Shown here: positions 26,801-37,440 of the stretch, piece after piece | Position numbering within the stretch: the first letter of the stretch is position 1 | How the letters are laid out: each line of letters starts with the position of its first letter | The notes under the pieces: generated by a model | The model's database searches: none | What the model saw: only the letters and a program-made list of their open reading frames with translations | Told to the model about the DNA's origin: nothing | Program-made: the position numbers and the translations under genes | From: Rotaria macrura | Taxonomy: Eukaryota > Rotifera > Eurotatoria > Philodinida > Philodinidae | Reading direction: 5' to 3' | NCBI GenBank assembly: GCA_900239685.1 | Contig: OENT01000172.1 | Coordinates: 111,438-175,437 of the forward strand | DNA: 64,000 nucleotides

Positions 26801-29800
26801 CATATTTATTTAGATGGCATTTTTATTCGATAATAAAGCTACTGTTGGCTATGCTGTTATAATAACCGTATGGTCAGCTCTGTTTCTTCCAGCATGGGAT
26901 GTTGCAGAATATCAGTTTCAAGTAATACGAGAGAAGCACTAAAGAAAACGATGATTGATGGAAAAATGATTCATCACTCATTATTTTAATTTTTTTTTCT
27001 AGTACGAATGGGACACATTTGATTTAATTGATGGTGGAAACGGCGGAAGTGATTTAGATGAAACAAGGCCAGATTTTAAACGCAAAGTACGAACAACACG
27101 TATTAATCCAATAACTGGAGTTGTCGAACAATATATGCCAGCGAGAGAACGATGTGCAAAAAATGTATCGTCATTTTCCATTGTCGCTATGATGGTTCGT
27201 TCATTTTTTTTAAAGGCTTTTTTCCTTCTCTACTTGCCGCAAGTTAAACTGTTGAGCTTTGCAATTGTGTAGATTTATAAAGCTACGTATATGAATACAT
27301 GGAAATTCAATGTGTTCAAAAGAAATATGCCGTGTAAATGAAAGGAATATTCACATTATAATTATGAAGTAGCCGATTTGATTGAATTCAAGCACATAGA
27401 AGTTAAGCGATGAAGAAAAAACAAACGGAAATCAATAGACTAGAGCTTTCCATTAACTACAAAATATTCTAGCAAGAACTTGACAAGAAAATAAGACAAT
27501 CTAAACATCATACAAAATACAACGTTTGACCTTCAAATAATTGCATTTCGCTTAAATTCATCGATTGATTGTGATAGAAAATAGTTGAAAAACTTTATTT
27601 ATTTTGAATGACACGTCTATTAACACGAAGTCATTGTATCAAATATTTTTTATTCAATCACAAGTGAAGAAACAATTACATTTTCGTTAAAATAAGATCG
27701 AACAATGCACGTTTAACCTGACGCTTTTTGAATGGTTGATTTTTTCATAATTTAAATGAACTAAAATTTTCATCAGGAAAACATCATTCTCGCGTCACAT
27801 GTAGAACAATCAAAAGGATTGTTTTCTCTCCAGCTTTGATTATGAGATTTAGAAACACTTTTGATTATTTCGTATCACACATGAGAATAAATTTGACGAG
27901 AAAAACTTTTCAATTAATTGAATAAGACGACGATTTACTTGTGAAATAATGTTTTACAACATACTTCATTACTTGATCTTTTATAAAAAGGTACTCTATT
28001 CAATATTGAGCATTGAATAAAATTATAGTCTATATCCGAGATAAAATAGTCTTTGATCTAAAATCCATAACTCTTTGCGACTCGTGATATCAACAGTTTT
28101 ATACTTGCCGGCTTTTTTCTATTAGATAGAAACTACATTCTTTTAGATCAATATCTCGAAGACAATCAGTAAATAGGGAAGAATAGCAGTATTTCGCATA
28201 AAAATTAAAAAAATAATGTATAGATTACATTTAAAGCTCGAGGGACATACTTGCTTTGAGTTATACTAACAATATTTCTTTCTATTATCTTTTTTTTTGG
28301 TATGTGCATTAGTTTGAAACGATCAGAATCAACAAAACATATTATGAAATATTGAGACAATTGATAAGTTGCACTCGTTCGATATTCGGATGAATAATTT
28401 GATTTTCTTCAAAAATATTCTAAGAGAAATATTCGACTTCATTTTTACACTTAATATCTACTCTATAACCGATGATGAATCACTATAATAACTAGAATGA
28501 ATTTATTTTTTTCTAGGAAGAACTTTGATTCCAGATGAAGTTTTTTTTGTTATTTCAAAACTTAATGTGTAGATAATATATTATTTTAAAGTTATCTTGT
28601 TTCTGAACATATCATAATAACACTAAACGAGAATGCACTGATAAGATTCAATTTTTTATTTTTTTACATTTGATTTCTGGATATGAACATGGCTTCAAAC
28701 TAGTTCGCAGACGTGTATTTCACTTAGATTTAGGTCTCACGATTGCTTGTATCGCTTGACTGTGTTTCGATTCGAGATTGGATGCATAGATGAATTTGGA
28801 TTTAGGATATAGTTTCAATCTAGCATGATTCTAACTTTTGCTCTATGCTACATTTAGACCAAATCGTACCATTAAATCCAAATCCTAAACTGAATGCTAC
28901 ACGCACCAAATCCAAACTATTTTATATCAATTTTTAAAACATGAGATTCGTATCATGCCTCTGGCACATTATCTTAAAAAACGTCATCATATTTAGATAA
29001 TCTAAGATTAAATAAAAATTCCAGTCGAAATATTTTCGCACCAAATCTCAATACTTTGGATTTGTTGTGGCCCCGCAGTAAATTCAAATAAGTCTCTTTT
29101 GCAAACAGAGTTTTCCATTAGTTTTATTTCTATTAGAATGCGATAACCGAACTTGAAACACGTCTGTATAGAATCGTTAGAAAAAAAAAGTTTCTCAATT
29201 GATGTCTACTTATTGAGTTGAAACCTATTACTCTTGAGTTCTTATACTAATATAAGATTTTTTATATTTAAAATTATGTTTAATCATATATGTAAACAAA
29301 CACACGAAGAACATTCTATTCCATTAATTATTTATATGTTTTTGTCTATGAATCTAGATCTGTCTTGTTCTAAGCTTTGTCTTTGGTGTTGTTCTTTATC
29401 GAATCAGTATAAAAGCAGCAATTAGTTCAACTCGTACGCCCGAACTTGTTCGTCGATATTCTCCACATGTTGCTTCGTTAACTGGCGCATGCATTAATCT
29501 TATTGTAATCATTGTACTAAGTTCACTTTATGAACGTTTAGCTATTTGGTTAACTGATTATGGTAAATCAATCATCGATAGGAGAAAATAAACTTATTTA
29601 TTTATTTATTTATTTTTATATTCTACTTTTATTTAATTTAACAAATATAGAAGTTCATCGAACAGAAAAAGATTACGAAAATGCATTAACATTAAAAATG
29701 TTTTTATTTCAATTTGTTAACTTTTATGCAAGTATTTTCTATATAGCATTTATTAAACCATGGTTTGCTAATCCACCTGGTGCAGAAAGTTACAAAATTG

Positions 29801-32800
29801 GAAAATATAAAACTGAAGAAGTAAAATAATTTATTCTAGAAAAGAAAAACAAAAAGGACCTGAGTGTTTATTTGAATATCAAACAATATATCTATGTTTC
29901 TTCGTCTTTTTTCTTTTTAATCTTTATGTAGTGTGAAGCAAGTGGATGTCTTGCTGAATTATCTATTCAATTATTAGTTATACTCGTCGGCAAACAAGTT
30001 ATAAATAATTTATTTGAAGTCGGCATGGTGTAAGAAAGAATAATTATTTCATTGGTATTTTTATTAAAGAGAAAAAACAATGTCGTGTTTTTGTTTTATC
30101 TAGAAAATTTTGGACTTTTTTTCGTAAAATACTTGTGCATAGAAATGCATTCAAACAAATACGTTATCGTCGTCATCATACACTTCATTGGTATAGTAAA
30201 CGACCACAAGAAGATGATTTTATGTAAGAAACAAGACTAAAGTTTAAGAAAAATTGAACGAAAATAATTTCTATTCGTTATCTCATGAACAGGTTAGAAA
30301 GATGGACAACGACAACACTTTTTTATGAATATCTTGAATTGAGTATGAAATAAATATCTTGCATCTCTGAACGATATTCAATTTTGTTTTTACTTTATTT
30401 TAGTTATTCAATATGGATTTGTTACAATGTTTCTTGTTGCGTTTCCACGTATGTATCTTTATAAGAAACGAGAAATAATTGAAGTTTATCTTTTTCACAA
30501 TTTGTTTAATCTATTTAAAAAAATGAATTCATCGTTCAATAACACGAAAAACAATAGACTGTTACTGCATCATAAGAAAACGATGAGTTAACCGTCATTT
30601 TCAGCTGTTCTTCCGCATTTGACTCTTGCTCTTACTCTCAATCAAATCCTTTCCGTTTAATGACAGAATGTATAATAGAATTTATGAAGAAATCTCGGAA
30701 AGACTTGATCTTGGAAATGTCAAGTCTATCATCATGCAATCAACATTGTTGTATACATATCATATACAGTACTCCTATTTGATTTAACTAATTTTCTTGT
30801 GAACATATTATACAACTGTCGAAACAAACAGAATCTTATGTTTTGCTTTGATTTATTACACTTTAGCAGACTTTGTTGTTGAGCCATACATTAAAAATCC
30901 AACTAATGTCATGTCTCTACGATCTTATATGTAAAATTGATGAATTGTTAGATGTAGTCAGAGATAGAGAAAATGATAAATTTGATGCATGAAAGTGTTC
31001 CAATATCGATGGCTCGATCCAAATTCTATAGTTAGATGAGTGGATGCTGTTGAGAATATTGATTTCTAACAAAAGTAGACATGAAAAAAAACTAAGAACT
31101 GAAGATATACATATATATATATATATATTACAACAATTACGTAGTTATTTTTCGGGAAATACAAGAGTTTCAATTTTCTTTTTTGAGTTCTGTACAAATC
31201 GATAAATTTCATCAATTTCAAGTATTACAGCCTAAAATATTCCATCGAAAAGATCTATTGACGTTTATGCTGTCGCAATTATGACTTATGAATTTGTCTC
31301 ACGTCTATCTAGATTTCAGATCAGCAGAGATCGATCAAGTTTTGATCCATTTTGAATAAAATCAATCTAAGATTCGATCTAATTCACGATTTATTCTCAG
31401 GCATATACTATACAAATGTTAAACTCAAAATAGATTTCTTATCTCGAAAAATGTAGATGCATATATAATCTATACAAATAAAAGAAATTAATAAATTACG
31501 AATTTCTATCAATTGAAAGAGCTATGAGAAGGATATGATATTGTAGACATGATATTTGAAGAAATATTCCTATGCAAGTCACATACAAATAAGTTAATAA
31601 GTTTATATATATATTTCTACCATTTTGATTTGATTATTCATCATCTATTTATTTTATATAGTTCGACATATTGTACTTAGACTATTCTTCTAGTTATAGA
31701 ATATGAGAAATGGCACGAGTGCATATAAAAAATTACAGAATAAGCACGTATCAATCGAAAAACATCTAGAAGTCATAGTCGAAACAAGTAGATAATAGTC
31801 TTCCTGGAATTTTGTTTAATAGTATCCTGATTGTGTTAAATCGTTCAACAATCTGACAAATATGAAAAATTCCAAAAAGAGAAAAATAAAATAGATCAAG
31901 TTGATGTATAAAATATATTATGAGAAGTCGAAATTCGATTTTTTTCCTTTCAAGAAAAAATAATCAAAGCTTGCTTTTCATTCAAATATTTTCAATCGAG
32001 CCTGACTGCGATAAAAATATAATTGCTTTTCATAAATAACAACCATTTAGGAATCATATTCGAGAAAACAGTTTTTGCGTATTACGCATAGATAACTATG
32101 GATTGTCTTTACGATAGGAACGTAACACTATGAAATGGTTACCAACTTTCTAATTATTCATGATAATTTACTTCCGACTCCAATAATTACACAAGAATCT
32201 AATACAGCAAAAGCATATAGCTATACTAGAGAGAATCCATTTATTTAATCCAGGTGTTCTCTTCGAAAAATAATTGTATACGTAATAGATTGAGTATATT
32301 TCCGAAATGCTCAAGTCATGATTATGAGAGTATCTACGGCGTCGTACCATTTGAAGTAGGATCAACGAAGTGCGAAATTTCTTTCAATTTTTATATATTT
32401 ACGATTAATACAGCTATGATTTGATTCATTCATGTGAATTTAACAATTAGTTTCGAAATTATTTATACTCTATGTTAGTAATGTCTTCTATATGACTTCC
32501 GCCTAACGGCAGTATCTTAAAAGTCACCTCTTCAAGATTGAGTAATGTCTAACAGATTCATTTAATCTATTATTAGTTATGAATTCTTGATGACTTTGGT
32601 CAAAAATCTTCTTTCGCTTCATAGATATGCCAATATCACTTGATATATATTGATAGAATCTTATTGATCGATATTGAGTCTTTCGATAGTAACACTTCGA
32701 ATATCATCAGTAATTAATAACCGTCTCAGAACCATGATAATTTTTGTAAAAGCTGATGTTTTACAATGCCATGTTTTTTCTGTTAAAACCATCGATATTT

Positions 32801-35268
32801 TCATCATAAAGTCATACGGTCTATTCGCAATAGTAACTAAATTTTGATATAGGAGAAAGTCACCGGAATGAAGTGTCATATAGTATTTCCTAGGCAAACA
32901 AAGAAACCTCTAATTTGATGCACGAATCAAGTAGCTATTGAAATAAGTAACTAAAGCATGAAGAATTGAATACTCGGCATCTTCCTTATTTTCAGGGTCA
33001 TCTAATATGAGCATGATGAATAAAAATCAATGAATAATGGTTTCGTACTAAACACACGAATTAGTAGGGTCGTTTCGAGAATGATTGATCTTTAACGATT
33101 CTATAAATACAAGTTAAATATGTCAAATCAACTTTGTCAGAGATGGCCAGTGGTATCATTTCATGAGTCTTGTACATGACCATTCTACAAATGAGTTATT
33201 TTTCCAAAGTTTTGTTTTGAAATACTGTTCTATTTAAAAAAAAACCGTTAATAAAATAGCAATTTATTTTGTTCTATAAATACTCATGTAGAAAAGAAAA
33301 GAAAAGAATGATCAAATTAAGTAGTGAAATAAAAGATACATTTATTTAAAAAAAAGTAAAGGTACGTTAATTGGTTGTTTTTCTGGTTCATTTAAAGTTA
33401 CGTGTCATTTATTCTTGTATCGAATCTCATATTTTACCGTAACAAAGGATAAATACTAATTAATCATATTAGTAGCGTTTGACAAATTTTTCATGTGTTT
33501 AAGATTTAAATTTCAGAAACATGAACACTTCATCACGATATCGGTTGCTAAAAAAAGAAGGAAACTTTGAAGACAAAAGGGAACTTACGAAACTAGTTTG
33601 ATCAGAAATGTTCTGTCACAATCGTATGAAGAAATTCAAATCTCAACTTCAGACAATAAAATCAAGTCTAATGAAACGTTTTATAATTTCATCTGAATCA
33701 TTTTTTTGTCTGACTCTTTCATTTCTCAGTCTATTGAGTTTAGAATAGACATTTGGATATATAACCCCTCTGTATTTCTATGTAAAAAATTAAGTGACTC
33801 ATAGTCAGTATGTTATCTGAAAAGAAATAACTTCATATGTCGTAAAGTCTTTGTAAACAATTGTCATTTATTAAATATTATTCTATTTTCCGAAGAATAT
33901 CAATAAATAGTTATTGAATTTTCTTGTTTTAGTTGCTCCACTTTGTGCATTTCTGAATAATATTGTCGAAATACGAATCGATGCAAATAAATTTGTTTGT
34001 GATGTACGTCGACCAGTTGCTAAAAAAGTTGCTGACATTGGTATTAACACAAGTAAAATTTGCATATTCATGTTACTTTGAATACTTTCGTTTAGGAATC
34101 TGGCGTTTAATCATATCAGCTATATCGAAATTAGCAATTCTGACAAATGTAAAATATTAAAAAAAGCTCTTATACGGAAAAGCTAAAGAATTTTTTCTAT
34201 TTTCTTTTATCAATGTACTTAGGGTTTATTAATTGCATTAACATCTGATTTTGTACCTCGTCTTGTCTATCAATATTCACGAAGTCCAAATCGAACATTA
34301 GTTAATTATGTAAATTTTACCCTATCAGCTTATGAAATAAATCGTCTTTCATCATCATCATTGAATAAATTCAATACGACTAGTATTTATTGTTTGTAAG
34401 ATGACACTTCATTTGTGCTTTATTTATTTTTTGAATTGCTTATTATTATTATTTGTCTTGCTTTTTTTTTTCGTTTTAGTTATAAAGATCATCGAACACA
34501 ACCTTGGGATTCTAAACCATATCAAACTAATCATGATTATTATGTTATTATGGTTGCACGACTCGCATTTCTTATTGTATTTGAAGTTAGAATAATATAC
34601 TTTTTCTATTTCTATTTCATTCATCAATATGAAATTTATTCTAGCATATTGTTTTTATCTGTTTAAAACTGGGTGAAGTACTAATGCCTTTATTATCAAA
34701 AAATGTTAAACAACAAATAGCACGAAAAAATTTTATGGTACAAACTATGCATTGGGGTAAAGAAAAATAAAAACAAGTTGTTTTAGTTGAAAAATGAAAG
34801 AGAAAAATCTCCGAGAAGGAAAAATAATGAAGCGTTCGCGGCTGAAATCATATGAAGCCTTGAAGTCATAGTTTTCAATATTCTATCTGAAGTTCGATGA
34901 AATCTTAGAAATACTGTGTGAAGTCTTATAAAGTCTTTTGAAGTCTTACGAAACTCTCTATTTCCCCCTCGGTAAATTCATTTATGTTATGTTTAATAGG
35001 AGCGCGTTTATATGAAAAAAATCCTGAATTAATTGAACGTGATATGCAACGTATTGTTGATTTAAATTCACAATATCGACATTCCAATGGTGGTTATGAA
35101 CTTATTTATGATGTCAAAAGAACAATACCACGTCAACAGTCAACAAATAGAATTCAATCACAAGATGAATACCGACGACCAGGATCATTGAAAGAAATGA
35201 AGGCAGATTTAACACGTGCTCTACAGACAATATTATCTGAGGATATTATTGATTTAGGTATTCGATAG
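23853..35268 (+). CDS. Anoctamin/TMEM16-family calcium-activated channel or lipid scramblase, 25 exons, 1024 aa
   Basis: A ten-helix membrane protein of the anoctamin family (calcium-activated chloride channels and phospholipid scramblases). Exons: 23853-23915, 24096-24320, 24385-24567, 24863-25005, 25076-25212, 25272-25352, 26039-26094, 26155-26238, 26315-26427, 26512-26598, 26655-26748, 26814-26921, 27003-27194, 29358-29562, 29651-29820, 29932-30029, 30104-30223, 30293-30342, 30404-30448, 33933-34040, 34096-34148, 34223-34395, 34480-34585, 34645-34756, 35000-35268. They sum to 3075 nt with consistent phases. Residues 38-285 form the cytosolic dimerisation domain ([23 protein letters not shown]). 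The transmembrane domain begins near [11 protein letters not shown] and includes [35 protein letters not shown] and [12 protein letters not shown]. All six family calcium ligands are present: NNLFE (helix 6), EYLE (helix 7) and EIRID (helix 8), so calcium gating is expected. Channel versus scramblase activity cannot be decided by eye. AATAAA lies at 35347-35352, about 80 nt past the stop. Confidence 0.95.
25353..26038 (+). other. Anoctamin intron 6 with (TA)n tract
   Basis: A 686-nt intron starting GTAATA and ending TTCTAG. It holds an AT dinucleotide tract at about 25631-25656 and nothing else I can name. Confidence 0.85.
27195..29357 (+). other. Anoctamin intron 13 (2.2 kb)
   Basis: A long intron inside the transmembrane domain, starting GTTCGT and ending AATCTAG. 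It contains no coding exon I can support. At about 28700-29080 lies a patch with several GGATTTG-like and CAAATCC-like words in opposite orientation, resembling a second patch at 55580-55870, so it may hold a decayed dispersed repeat. Confidence 0.8.
30449..33932 (+). other. Anoctamin intron 19 (3.5 kb)
   Basis: The longest intron of the gene, starting GTATGT and ending TGTTTTAG, between the two exons that meet at AFPLAPLCAF. It contains a (TA)n run at about 31110-31128 and short minus-strand frames (32168-32365, 32661-32897) without domain patterns. I see no nested gene or intact transposon. Confidence 0.85.
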
Positions 35269-35346
35269 ATGAAGTTGTTAGATCTGTTGGCTGTTTCTTT
35301 TTTATGAGAATTTCGTGTATTGAACTGTGATATATAACTTTTAGAA

Positions 35347-35352
35347 AATAAA
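35347..35352 (+). terminator. Probable polyadenylation signal of the anoctamin gene
   Basis: An AATAAA hexamer about 80 nt after the anoctamin stop codon, inside the 134-nt gap before the stop codon of the convergent GPCR. The hexamer is common by chance in AT-rich DNA, so only its position supports the call. Confidence 0.45.
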
Positions 35353-35402
35353 TATAGAAATTTAACATTAGCAACAAATACATGTAGTGTTTGATCAGTA
35401 CA

Positions 35403-36515
35403 TCATAAATCAGGTTCATCTTGTATTGTTCGTATTGCATACAATTTCGAATTTTGTCGTTCACTGCAATTAAAACCGTTTTCGCTAGGACTCTTATATC
35501 GAATACTTCGATGTAATGTTTCCTCTTCGAATTTTGTTATACCGCCCAAAGCAGCAGCGCGATTTTCTTTCAGTCTCCAACTTATTTGTAAAAGACAATT
35601 TGAATGCATCAATGCAACAAATTCTTGTCGGAAAAATGTTCCACTTGCACAAAATAATATAAAATTGACTGAATGACACAAATAAAATATTAAACGTAAT
35701 AATGTCCATTGTAAACGAAAAGCTGGCGCTAACTGATAACTAGTTGGTGCGATGGCAAGAAATATCGACGCTGGTGATGTTAATACTGTATAAAGTACAC
35801 TAACAGCATATAACATTCTTGTTACAGAACGCTTTTTTTGTCCTTTAGAATTTGAACGTTTAGATGCTCGTCGCACAGTACGTATTAATAAAACATTGCC
35901 AAGAATAATAACGGTTAAAGGAAGTATCGTATATGCGATAAGTGCTACTTTCGGATATAACTTACTACGAAATTTGTAATATGTATAATGATGAACTTTA
36001 TCTACAGTACATTCGAATGGTATAGTATGACTTCTTGGTCGTGTATCGGAATAAGTAAGCTCATAAAATAAAAATAAATGTAATTCAGCTAATGAAACAA
36101 ATAAAAATAAACAAAATAATTGTACACATGTTGATCTCAAAGAACAAATAGCACGTTGACTAACATAGAGATAACGTTGCAATGTCACAAGAGCAAGTAG
36201 TAATGGTGCTAAACGAAGAAATACGTATGTTAAATAAATATGTGTACGACATGCGATTGAACTTATTCTTCGTATATCTATGTCAAATGCATCGAGTAGA
36301 AATTGCCTTAAAAGACCTGTATAACATGTTCCAATCTCTGCGATGCATAGAACCGCTAAATAAATTGATGTTGTCTGTCGACGAAGACGTGGCCGCAATA
36401 AAATAATGAATGATATGATATTTCCAATAGCACAGCCGAGTAATATTATAGGAGATAGTATACTAGACACCCATCGTGTGAAATTCTCATGGGAATATGT
36501 CAAAGAATCATTCAT
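35403..36515 (-). CDS. Rhodopsin-like G-protein-coupled receptor, intronless, 370 aa
   Basis: A seven-helix class A receptor encoded in one exon. Features: an N-glycosylation site NFT at 11-13; TM1 about 17-40 with the family GN at 31-32; TM2 49-72 (LAVLCIAE, with Glu for the usual Asp); TM3 86-117 with Cys89 and QRY at 113-115 in place of DRY; TM4 130-151; Cys169 in the second extracellular loop, the likely disulphide partner of Cys89; TM5 187-212; a basic third intracellular loop with RASKRSNSKGQKKRS; TM6 231-256; TM7 270-294 with HSVNFILF where NPxxY is expected; and a charged C-tail of about 75 residues. This is the layout of peptide/amine-type orphan receptors; the ligand cannot be told. 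It is tail-to-tail with the anoctamin gene. An AG preceded by TTTTTTCTTCT lies 6 nt upstream of the ATG, suggesting a 5' UTR splice junction. Confidence 0.9.
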   Translation of the reverse strand: MNDSLTYSHENFTRWVSSILSPIILLGCAIGNIISFIILLRPRLRRQTTSIYLAVLCIAEIGTCYTGLLRQFLLDAFDIDIRRISSIACRTHIYLTYVFLRLAPLLLALVTLQRYLYVSQRAICSLRSTCVQLFCLFLFVSLAELHLFLFYELTYSDTRPRSHTIPFECTVDKVHHYTYYKFRSKLYPKVALIAYTILPLTVIILGNVLLIRTVRRASKRSNSKGQKKRSVTRMLYAVSVLYTVLTSPASIFLAIAPTSYQLAPAFRLQWTLLRLIFYLCHSVNFILFCASGTFFRQEFVALMHSNCLLQISWRLKENRAAALGGITKFEEETLHRSIRYKSPSENGFNCSERQNSKLYAIRTIQDEPDL

Positions 36516-36869
36516 ATTTATCTAGAAGAAAAAATCTCAATTCTTAAAACATATTTTGTTAACAACTTGTCCTTCTGTTGACGATGAACAGAAAAAATTG
36601 ACCTATAAACTTTCAATCAAAAAATAATAATACTTCATTGATCGAGAAATATTCTTTAAAAGAAAGAAAAGATTCAACAAAGAAGATTTCAACGCCATAA
36701 ATAATAATAACAAAACCGGCACTATTATTTTTGAAATAGTTCAATTTATTGTATCGGTAGATATGTGTGTATGGTGTGCCAAAGTTTCACCGGTTGTCGA
36801 AGCTTTTACCGAATTTATAACTTCGACAACCGATATAACTTCAGCATGACATGTTTATATATATATATA
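36516..36869. other. Upstream region of the GPCR gene
   Basis: It holds the probable promoter and 5' UTR of the minus-strand GPCR, an inverted repeat at 36791-36832, and a (TA)n stretch abutting the inverted-repeat element that follows. No coding signal is visible. Confidence 0.5.
36791..36832. repeat. Inverted repeat, 12-bp arms, beside a transposable element
   Basis: CGGTTGTCGAAG and its exact reverse complement CTTCGACAACCG are separated by 18 nt. A third partial copy, GTTGTCGAAG, lies at 37478-37487 on the other side of the element at 36870-37440, so the motif may belong to an older insertion that the element split. Confidence 0.65.
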
Positions 36870-37440
36870 TGTTGGGGGCAAAATTGGGATTTGGTCAAAT
36901 CTAAGATTTGACCGGACAAAACTGGAATTCCAATTTTGACCGGACAAAATTAGAATCCCAAGATTGACCAGAAAATTTTCGGACAAAACTGGGATTCCAG
37001 TTTTGACCGGACACAATTAGGATTTGGTTAGAGATAAATTTAAACAAACACGTGCTTCACGATAAGTGAAGTTGAATTGGAGAAAAAGAAAAAATGTGTT
37101 TCTAGGGGTTGTGTCGAGATGTAGTATAAATTTACGTAGCATCATTTAACCAAAAAATTGTCCCAATCGAATTCGGCAACCGTCGAAACAAATGATAGTG
37201 TATTGAATTTTTATGAACAACTGGAAAAGAATATTAATTTATTAGGTCGAAAGTTCAGAGACAAGAGCGTAATGAAACAAAATATTTATAATGATATAGT
37301 CAAATGTTTATTATTAACCAAGGGTAAACCGTCAGGAATTTATCTCTAACTAAATCGTAATTGTGTCCGGTCAAAACTGGAATCCCAGTTTTGTCCGGTC
37401 AAATCTTAGATTTGACCAAATCCCAATTTTGCCCCCAACA
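36870..37440. mobile_element. MITE-like inverted-repeat element (571 bp)
   Basis: Both ends read TGTTGGGGGCAAAATTGGGA into the element and continue with the same sequence (GGTCAAATCTAAGATTTGACC, then CCGGACAAAACTGG), giving long terminal inverted repeats. The left arm carries an extra, diverged copy of the GGACAAAACTGG...TTTTGACCGGAC module of about 70 bp. The arms also contain their own small palindromes. Both flanks are TATATA tracts, so the target duplication cannot be defined but TA-rich integration is likely. The interior holds only a 63-codon frame with a non-ATG start (37158-37349), so the element is non-autonomous. The superfamily is not recognised. Confidence 0.85.

Noticed and set aside
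34401-34666. Overlapping frames on both strands around an anoctamin intron
   Set aside because: They are extensions or shadows of the exon at 34480-34585 through its flanking pyrimidine-rich intron.
37158-37349. 63-codon frame inside the 571-bp inverted-repeat element
   Set aside because: Non-ATG start, no transposase motif, and too short for an autonomous element.
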